Positions 5,252 to 11,201 of a stretch of 11,201 nucleotides of DNA are shown piece after piece (the first letter of the stretch is position 1; each line of letters starts with the position of its first letter). The translations under genes were made by a program, and so were the position numbers. The notes beneath the pieces are model-generated. The model saw only the letters and a program-made list of their open reading frames with translations, had not been told where the DNA came from and did not search any database. This stretch comes from Flavobacteria bacterium RIFCSPLOWO2_12_FULL_31_7 (GTDB lineage: Bacteria > Bacteroidota > Bacteroidia > Flavobacteriales > Flavobacteriaceae). The stretch lies in the NCBI GenBank assembly GCA_001800945.1, contig MGWJ01000005.1, positions 1-11,201 of the forward strand. Reading direction: 5' to 3'.

Positions 5252-7963
5252 ATGAAAAAAATATTTTTACTATTAGCCATTTTACTTTCAGGCTCAATTT
5301 ATGCTCAATCTGTAAAAGTTACAGGAATTTTAAAAGATACCGATAATTTAGTAATAGAAACAGCCAATGTTATGGCGGTAAACCAAGCTACAAAAGCTAT
5401 GGATGCTTATAACATTACCAGTGAAAAAGGAGAATTCTCTTTAAATTTAAAACCCAACACAGAATATGTCATTAAAGCAGGATATATAGGATATGCGCCT
5501 TTTGAGAAAAAAATTACAACTACAAAAGAAAACATGACTTTTGATATTGTTTTAACTAGTGCGAATACTATTGAAACGGTAGAAATTGTTAAAGAAATGC
5601 CCGTTCGAATTAGTGGTGATACAATTATTTATAATTCGGATTCGTTTACCAACGGAACAGAAAAAAAATTAGAAGATGTATTGAAAAAATTACCTGGTGT
5701 TTCAGTAAATAAAGATGGAGAAATTGAAGTAGAAGGTAAAAAAGTACAAAAAGTAATGGTGGAAGGAAAAGATTTTTTTGATGGTGATACAAAAATCGCT
5801 ACCAAAAATATTCCAGCGGATGCTTTAGATAAAATTCAGGTTTTAAGAAATTATAATGAAGTTTCTAATTTAAAAGGATTAGAAAACAATGAAGACAATG
5901 TGGCGTTAAACATCAAACTGAAAGACGGAAAAAAGAATTTTTGGTTTGGCGATATGATGGCTGGTGCTGGAGTTGGAGATACTGAAGACAGAAGTATTTT
6001 AAATCCGAAATTGTTTTATTATAGTCCGAAATACAGCGTCAATTTAATTGGAAATTTAAATAACATTGGAGAATTACCATTAACCATGCAAGATTACTTC
6101 AAGTTTACGGGTGGTTTTAAAAACATGATGAAAAAAGGCGGTTCTAATTTCAATGTAACTTCAAACGATTTGGGAATTATGGGAATGAGAAACAATCGTG
6201 CGAAAAATATTGATGCGAAATTTGGCGCTGCTAACTTCTCTTATAATCCTTCAAAAGCATGGACCATTAGTGGATTCGGAATTTATTCGTACAACAAAAC
6301 GGATTTACAAACAGACAATATTTATAATCGTACCGATAAATTACCAAACGGAACAACAGTAAGTGTAACCGAAAATCGCCAAGACATTTCAAAACAAAAA
6401 ACCAATTTAGGTTTGTTTAAAATTAGTTCTAGTTATGTGCCTTCTACAAAAATGCATTTAGACTATGATGCTTTGTTAAAAACGTCTGACCAAATGGAAA
6501 GTCAGAATGTATTTTCAAGTTTACAAGGTAATATCTTTACAGAAAAAAATCAAAAACCTTTATCGATCAGTCAAAATTTAAATTATTATTACACATTGAA
6601 CGATAAAAATGTTTTCGCTTTCGAATTACAGAATTTATTCCAACAAGAAGATCCATTTTACAACGCGAATTTACAATTCCAACCTTTCTTTTTATCAGGG
6701 TATAACACCACTCAAACAAGAAATGATGTCAATCAAAACCGATTTGTAAAAACAAACAAAACAGATGCAAAGTTTGATTATTATTACATGATTACACCAA
6801 AAAGCAATCTTAATGTAACTATTGGAAATACCTATTCGTACCAAAATTTCAACTCTAATATGTTTCAAATTTTAGACAATGGAACACGAAACAATTTAAC
6901 AGACAGTTCAAACACAAACGATGTGAATTACGCTTTTAACGATGCGTTTGTTGGTTTACACTATAAGATATTAACAGGTAAATTTACTTTCAATCCGGGA
7001 GTTTCGTTACACCAATTTAACACAAACGACACCCAATTAAATAGCTCAAATAAAATGAGTTTCAACAGAGTGTTACCTGATTTTTATGCGTTATGGCAAA
7101 TTAAAAAATCGCAATCGTTAACCTATAATTTTTCGTTAACTAATAATTTTACAGACATTAACAAACTAGCACAAGGTTATGTATTTTCAAATTACAACAG
7201 CTTATATAGTGGAAATCGTTTCTTAGAAAACTCTATTTCACAAGTGCATTCGTTACGTTTCTTTAAGTTTAGCATGTTTAACATGGAAAATGTTTTTGCT
7301 AATTTAACCTATACGAAACAAACTGATATTATTACTAACCGAGCGTTGTTAACTGGTGTAAATCAGGTTTCGAGTTCTGTGAACATCAACTCAAATTTTC
7401 CAAACGAATCACTTTCAGGAATGTTTAATTATGGTCGTTCTTTTGCAAGATTTTTCAAAGCAAATGGAGGTGCGAGTTTATCATGGAATAAAAACAATAA
7501 CATTCGTGTAAATCCAGATAATTCAGAATTTATTCAGAATACTGAAAATTATATCCAAAACTATAATATCGGATTTTCTACCAATTTAAAGAACTTACCC
7601 AACATTGATTTGTCTTATAATTATTCTATTAGTGATTCGCAAGTGCAAACTTTTTACGTAGACAATCCTTCAATAACTTTAGAATATTTCTTTTTAGATG
7701 CATTCTCATTTACAGCAGATTACGACTTCTATCACAACAGAAACAAAGCTAAAACGATTGATACAGAATATGATTTCTTAACGGCATCCTTATCGTATCA
7801 GAAAAAAGACAGTAAATTAGAATACAAGTTAAGTGCTACAAATTTACTTGACACCAAATCATTAAACGACAATAGTTTTAATGCTTTAGGTGGTTCTACA
7901 AACTTCTCTAGTTACTATGTACAACCGCGCTATGTAATTTTAAGCTTGAAATACAATTTATAA
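5252..7963 (+). CDS. TonB-dependent receptor, outer-membrane beta-barrel
   Basis: This 903-residue protein should sit in the outer membrane and move a ligand inward with TonB energy; the ligand is unknown. Residues 1-18 are a Sec signal peptide (YA before Gln19). A carboxypeptidase-regulatory-like beta sandwich follows at about 20-110, with the GEFSLNLKPNTEY and IGYAPFEKKI strands usual for these N-terminal extensions. The plug region shows ISGDTIIYNSDSF at 120-132 and the block from LKKLPGVSV to GKDFFDGD at 144-179, then a TKNIPADALDKIQV segment. This matches the subgroup whose C-terminal part is called outer membrane beta-barrel protein (OMP_b-brl_3). From about 235 to the end there are alternating amphipathic strands with many Asn, Tyr and Phe residues, ending PRYVILSLKYNL, a plausible last strand. 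No SusD partner lies nearby, so it is not a classic SusC/SusD pair; the GLPGLI gene upstream is the likely partner. Confidence 0.9.
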   Translation: MKKIFLLLAILLSGSIYAQSVKVTGILKDTDNLVIETANVMAVNQATKAMDAYNITSEKGEFSLNLKPNTEYVIKAGYIGYAPFEKKITTTKENMTFDIVLTSANTIETVEIVKEMPVRISGDTIIYNSDSFTNGTEKKLEDVLKKLPGVSVNKDGEIEVEGKKVQKVMVEGKDFFDGDTKIATKNIPADALDKIQVLRNYNEVSNLKGLENNEDNVALNIKLKDGKKNFWFGDMMAGAGVGDTEDRSILNPKLFYYSPKYSVNLIGNLNNIGELPLTMQDYFKFTGGFKNMMKKGGSNFNVTSNDLGIMGMRNNRAKNIDAKFGAANFSYNPSKAWTISGFGIYSYNKTDLQTDNIYNRTDKLPNGTTVSVTENRQDISKQKTNLGLFKISSSYVPSTKMHLDYDALLKTSDQMESQNVFSSLQGNIFTEKNQKPLSISQNLNYYYTLNDKNVFAFELQNLFQQEDPFYNANLQFQPFFLSGYNTTQTRNDVNQNRFVKTNKTDAKFDYYYMITPKSNLNVTIGNTYSYQNFNSNMFQILDNGTRNNLTDSSNTNDVNYAFNDAFVGLHYKILTGKFTFNPGVSLHQFNTNDTQLNSSNKMSFNRVLPDFYALWQIKKSQSLTYNFSLTNNFTDINKLAQGYVFSNYNSLYSGNRFLENSISQVHSLRFFKFSMFNMENVFANLTYTKQTDIITNRALLTGVNQVSSSVNINSNFPNESLSGMFNYGRSFARFFKANGGASLSWNKNNNIRVNPDNSEFIQNTENYIQNYNIGFSTNLKNLPNIDLSYNYSISDSQVQTFYVDNPSITLEYFFLDAFSFTADYDFYHNRNKAKTIDTEYDFLTASLSYQKKDSKLEYKLSATNLLDTKSLNDNSFNALGGSTNFSSYYVQPRYVILSLKYNL

Positions 7964-7987
7964 GAAATTAAACCTCATAAAAATAAG

Positions 7988-8025
7988 AAAATCCTGAGCA
8001 AAAAAAGCTTGGGATTTTTTGTTTT
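7988..8025 (+). terminator. Strong rho-independent terminator after the receptor gene
   Basis: AAATCCTGAGC at 7989-7999 pairs with GCTTGGGATTT at 8007-8017, with two G-T wobbles in the middle and a loop of seven A residues. A T-rich run TTTTTTGTTTT follows. It lies 25 bases after the receptor stop and should close the GLPGLI/receptor transcript. Confidence 0.85.
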
Positions 8026-8050
8026 CCTTTTAAAAAAAATGATACATTTA
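8019..8050 (+). promoter_or_regulatory. Candidate Bacteroidota-type promoter for the 756-residue protein gene
   Basis: The -7 element TACATTTA (8043-8050) matches five of the six fixed positions of TAnnTTTG, the consensus for this phylum. A TTG at 8019-8021 lies 21 bases upstream, within the usual 17-23 spacing. Transcription would begin near 8057, leaving a leader of about 18 bases. The TTG sits in the T run of the preceding terminator, where TTG is likely by chance, so support is moderate. Confidence 0.42.
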
Positions 8051-8074
8051 CATAAAATTTAGACCAATTAACAA

Positions 8075-10345
8075 ATGAAAAAACTGCTTTTAATTCTTGC
8101 TTGTACTTTACAATATGTAAACGCACAAAATACTATTGTAGGTGAATACATTAGTACAACAAAAAATTCTAATGGTATTAAATTATTTTTTTCAGAAGAC
8201 AACACCTATCAAATAGCTGTGTTTTCTGGTAAATATAAAATAGTAAATGACTCGCTTATTTTAGAAAATGACAGTAAAGAAAATTCATTTAATTTACTTT
8301 TCGAAAAAGGGAAAAAAGCTTCAAATAAATTAATTATAAAAGCAACACCCTACAATTATTATTCGTTATTCAATACGGAATATTTAGGAGTTCAAAAAAC
8401 GGAAAACTCTGAAATTGAATACAAGCTATTTAAAGATTATTTTGATGAAAATGATTTAGAAGAATATACGGAAAGCATCTACAAAGCTGTTGAAAACGGA
8501 AGTAAAGACACCGAAAACACTGCAAACAATCCAGAGAAAAAATTAAGTTTTGAAATAGAAAGAGCTTACGCACTTTACTTTGTTAAATACAAAGAAAAAA
8601 AATCTAATATTGAAAAATATATCATTCCGAATGATGTAAATAGTATTGATGTTACCATTCAAGACAACTATTTATCCGATTTAGAATTGTCTGGTAAAAT
8701 AGAAAATGATAAAAGCATTATCTTTTTAACCGATGGTAAAAGTCCAATAAGTTTCATTAAAAAAAGCGCTGTAAAAAAACCAGAATTCGTAATTCCAAGC
8801 ACAAAAACATCTGAAAAAAAGTGGTCTTTTCCAGGGATGAAAAACTTAGACGATGATTATGGATATGATTATGATTCAACTACAGTTGTTGTAGATACTG
8901 CAGTAGCCTACACATCTAATGATTTCAAATTTAACGCTAAAGTGGAAAAAAACTTTAAAGAAGCTTTATTAAATCTAAAAAAAGACACGCTTTCAAAACA
9001 CTTATTTGTATATTACAATTTGAATGATAAAAAAGCCGAAAAAAACTTTAATGACATGATTGAAGAATACAATATGAGCATAGGCAGTTCGATGTATTCA
9101 GAATATGATGCTTCATATGATAATTTTAATTTCTATTTAGCTACAAAAAGTGACGAATCATTTTTTAAGAAAAAAAACATAAAAGATAAATCATTTGTAA
9201 TTATAAATAAAGAAGGAAACATTCTTGCCACTTCTGAGAAAAAAATTAGTGATATTACTTACAGTTTAATTTATGACAGCTCCTACATTAAAGGAAAACT
9301 AAATCAAACTGAAAACTCTATTCAACTAGCCAATTCAATCGCAAATAAAAAAACAAACATTCCTGAATTAACTAAAACATTGAATTCGAATTATAAAGAT
9401 TTTTTTACTTCAAATTATTACTATAATAACAATTATAATGATATAGTAGAAACTAAAACCATTGATACTGAAGTTATGTCAGATGAAGCTAGTGTTACGG
9501 TTGACAGTGCCGCTGCAGCTTATGAAAACAATGATTTTAAATATTATAAATCTGAAATTTCAGAAAAATTATTAGCAGAAAAATTAAATACTATTTTTGA
9601 ATACTACAATTCTAAAAACATTGTAAATAACGAATTGATTACCATTTTAATTGGAGAAATTTCAGAAAATCACACCAATTTTAATTTGTTTAAAAATGTT
9701 AACAACACCAACAACAAACAAGAAATTAAGTATATTAATTACATTTTAAAATATAACGAAAATCAAAAAAACAAAACAAAAATAGCCGTTTTTTTAAATG
9801 GTTTTCTTACCCAAAAAGAAACAAACAATCCTGATATCACAACATATAATGCCATTGCAAATAGTTTAATTGCATATTCTGAAAATAATTTCTCAATAAT
9901 TCAAGCAGCTATAAATAACTATGGAGAGCAAGATTCAGAAGAAGGCAATAAATTAGTGGATTTATATTATAATACATTAGTTAACGACAAACCAATTTTT
10001 GAAAATATAGATACGCAGTTTAATAATCAGAGTGCTGATTTTGATTACACTATGGATTGGGCGGGTTTTAAAAATCAAATTAATGCTTTATTTAATGAAC
10101 AAGCTTGGAATATTTTTGAATTGAAAAAAACAGAAGACTTTGAAAGAGCAATTAAATGGTCAGAATTATCAAACATCGTTGAAAAAAACAATGCGTATTC
10201 TTTAGATACATTAGGACAATTATATTATGCTGTAGGAAGAAAACAGGAAGCTATTGCTATTCAAACTAAAGCAGTTACCGTTGCAAAAGAGCTTGGCATA
10301 AACTCAGAAGAATTTGAAGAAGCATTAAAAAACATGAAAAAATAA
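8075..10345 (+). CDS. Secreted protein with cysteine-free thioredoxin-like region and C-terminal TPR
   Basis: I do not recognise this 756-residue protein as a named family. Residues 1-17 are a Sec signal peptide (VNA before Gln18). The N-terminal part (about 18-235) is beta-rich. Residues about 290-390 read like a thioredoxin fold: strand HLFVYYNLN, a helix, strand NFNFYLATK, then KSFVIINKEGNILATSE. However, the mature protein has no cysteine, so redox catalysis is excluded. A motif recurs: VDTAVAYTSNDFK at 273-285 and VDSAAAAYENNDFK at 476-489, each preceded by an Asp/Tyr/Asn-rich linker and followed by a helix. Residues about 689-740 form a TPR-like helical hairpin (AIKWSEL, LDTLGQLYYAVGRKQEA). 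That end resembles the tail of exported thioredoxin-family proteins of flavobacteria, so this may be a degenerate member acting as a binding protein (inference). It appears to be a single-gene transcript with its own promoter and terminator. Confidence 0.85.
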   Translation: MKKLLLILACTLQYVNAQNTIVGEYISTTKNSNGIKLFFSEDNTYQIAVFSGKYKIVNDSLILENDSKENSFNLLFEKGKKASNKLIIKATPYNYYSLFNTEYLGVQKTENSEIEYKLFKDYFDENDLEEYTESIYKAVENGSKDTENTANNPEKKLSFEIERAYALYFVKYKEKKSNIEKYIIPNDVNSIDVTIQDNYLSDLELSGKIENDKSIIFLTDGKSPISFIKKSAVKKPEFVIPSTKTSEKKWSFPGMKNLDDDYGYDYDSTTVVVDTAVAYTSNDFKFNAKVEKNFKEALLNLKKDTLSKHLFVYYNLNDKKAEKNFNDMIEEYNMSIGSSMYSEYDASYDNFNFYLATKSDESFFKKKNIKDKSFVIINKEGNILATSEKKISDITYSLIYDSSYIKGKLNQTENSIQLANSIANKKTNIPELTKTLNSNYKDFFTSNYYYNNNYNDIVETKTIDTEVMSDEASVTVDSAAAAYENNDFKYYKSEISEKLLAEKLNTIFEYYNSKNIVNNELITILIGEISENHTNFNLFKNVNNTNNKQEIKYINYILKYNENQKNKTKIAVFLNGFLTQKETNNPDITTYNAIANSLIAYSENNFSIIQAAINNYGEQDSEEGNKLVDLYYNTLVNDKPIFENIDTQFNNQSADFDYTMDWAGFKNQINALFNEQAWNIFELKKTEDFERAIKWSELSNIVEKNNAYSLDTLGQLYYAVGRKQEAIAIQTKAVTVAKELGINSEEFEEALKNMKK

Positions 10346-10353
10346 AAACAAAC

Positions 10354-10390
10354 AAAAATCCCGTTCTGATTTTTAGAACGGGATTTTTTT
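10354..10390. terminator. Bidirectional terminator between convergent genes
   Basis: ATCCCGTTCT at 10358-10367 pairs perfectly with AGAACGGGAT at 10375-10384 around a 7-base loop. Flanking A and T runs extend the stem to 14 bp and supply a U tract in both directions. It serves the 756-residue protein gene on the plus strand and the asparagine synthetase gene on the minus strand. The asparagine synthetase stop codon (10389-10391) lies partly within the T run. Confidence 0.92.
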
Positions 10391-11201
10391 ATACTTTCAT
10401 TTTTGCAAACTGATTGATTTTTTGTTGGATATCTTGATGAGACACATTGAAATCGTACAACAATCCAAACAATTCCACAGAAGCCAATTTCCCAATAAAG
10501 TAGGGATTCTCGTGGCGTAACATATAATCTAAAGCGGCATCATCTAATTGTAAATTATGAGCAACATAACCGTTTTTGAAAAATTCTTTGGCAAAACGTA
10601 CCCCATTTAATCCGTCAATTGGCAAACCATTTTTCTTTTTGGCTACTAAATTTTGAGGTAAATATTTTTTGGCTACTTCTCTAACAATCCATTTATCTGT
10701 AATAAAAGGATGTTTTTTATTATGTAATTGTGTGGTCCAACGTGTTTTGTATTCTAAAGGTAAGTTTAAACCGAATTTCACTACATCTTCATGTAAAAAT
10801 GGAAAACGTACTTCAATAGAAGAAATCATACCCATTCTGTCGTTTCTATACAATAAAGCTTGCAAGTGTTTTTGCATCATTTCAAAAGAATCTAAATAAT
10901 ACTTTTGTTCTTTTTTAGATACAAATGAAAACAATTCAGCACCTTCTTCATATAACATTTCACTTTTATAACCATTGGCTAATCGGACATTGAAACTATC
11001 TAAAACAGACGCTTCTGAAGGAAATAAATAATTATTTAAAGCTGGATATATTTTGTAAATTTTCTTTAAAATCTCTTGAGGCAATAATAACGCCTTTTTG
11101 TAGCGTGCTGCCATTAATTTCGAATATCCTAAAAACAATTCATCAGAACCTTCTCCACAAATTACAGCTTTTACTTGATTTTGTCTTTCTAAATTTTCCA
11201 C
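10389..11201 (-). CDS. asnB: Asparagine synthetase (glutamine-hydrolysing), C-terminal part
   Basis: The frame is open to the right edge, so this is the last 270 codons of a longer gene; the GTG at the edge is an internal valine codon, not a start. The fragment opens near the synthetase domain core: GEGSDELFLGY at fragment residues 16-26 is the conserved late part of the ATP-pyrophosphatase active site. RNDRMGMISSIEVRFPFL at 119-136 is the second strongly conserved block of the family. The enzyme uses ATP to activate aspartate and transfers ammonia from glutamine to make asparagine. The glutaminase domain would lie outside the window, given a usual length near 550-640 residues. The block at 119-136 looks more like the AsnO/WbpS-type branch than the E. 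coli AsnB type. Some such proteins amidate sugars in surface polysaccharide clusters, so a role other than free asparagine synthesis is possible. The residue following the edge cannot be judged. Confidence 0.88.
   Translation of the reverse strand: MENLERQNQVKAVICGEGSDELFLGYSKLMAARYKKALLLPQEILKKIYKIYPALNNYLFPSEASVLDSFNVRLANGYKSEMLYEEGAELFSFVSKKEQKYYLDSFEMMQKHLQALLYRNDRMGMISSIEVRFPFLHEDVVKFGLNLPLEYKTRWTTQLHNKKHPFITDKWIVREVAKKYLPQNLVAKKKNGLPIDGLNGVRFAKEFFKNGYVAHNLQLDDAALDYMLRHENPYFIGKLASVELFGLLYDFNVSHQDIQQKINQFAKMKV

Noticed and set aside
5252..7963. SusC/SusD-type polysaccharide utilisation locus around the receptor
   Set aside because: No SusD-like lipoprotein, regulator or glycosidase is adjacent. 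The beta-mannosidase is more than 2.6 kb away, separated by a leftward operon, and belongs to the cutC transcript.
8075..8128. Possible lipobox LILAC at residues 6-10 of the 756-residue protein
   Set aside because: The hydrophobic stretch before the Cys is only about six residues and Leu at -2 is atypical. The Ala17/Gln18 junction gives a normal signal peptidase I site instead.
10669..10899. Plus-strand open frame of 76 codons opposite asparagine synthetase
   Set aside because: It is antisense to conserved synthetase blocks and its composition does not resemble a real protein.
11199..11201. GTG at the right edge as the start of asparagine synthetase
   Set aside because: It would leave only part of the synthetase domain and no glutaminase domain. 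The frame simply runs off the window.

Overview
The window looks like chromosomal DNA of a flavobacterium (phylum Bacteroidota). The DNA is strongly AT-rich. It carries a GLPGLI-family protein and a TonB-dependent receptor of the kind with an N-terminal carboxypeptidase-regulatory-like domain. There are no clear Shine-Dalgarno sequences, and every exported protein has a signal peptide ending in Ala-Gln, which is typical of the phylum. I see no mobile element, RNA gene, CRISPR array or phage gene. No gene-free stretch exceeds 300 bases; the longest is 147 bases, between the beta-mannosidase and deoxynucleoside kinase genes.

Layout. (1) At the left edge, rightward, are the last codons of cutC, overlapping by 8 bases an exported GH2 beta-mannosidase. 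(2) A convergent junction follows, holding an imperfect inverted repeat of a dispersed-repeat type and then a leftward-reading terminator. (3) A leftward two-gene unit encodes a secreted beta-rich protein of unknown function and, 3 bases after it, a deoxynucleoside kinase. (4) Divergent from that unit, rightward, are the GLPGLI protein and the TonB-dependent receptor, separated by 64 bases that hold a 9-bp hairpin. (5) After a strong terminator comes a rightward single gene for a 756-residue secreted protein with a cysteine-free thioredoxin-like region, an internal duplication and a C-terminal TPR-like module. (6) A long bidirectional terminator separates it from a leftward asparagine synthetase, which runs off the right edge.

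How the genes work together. The cutC/beta-mannosidase pair fits a glycan-degrading function, possibly N-glycan turnover (inference). The GLPGLI/TonB-receptor pair is probably one envelope unit: a periplasmic or surface partner of unknown function plus an outer-membrane beta-barrel. The deoxynucleoside kinase belongs to purine or pyrimidine deoxynucleoside salvage and the asparagine synthetase to amide-nitrogen transfer; both look like ordinary core metabolism. Most of the window is ordinary. The points worth a second look are the function-unknown envelope pair, the duplicated thioredoxin-like protein, the unknown partner of the kinase, and the repeat at the first convergent junction.
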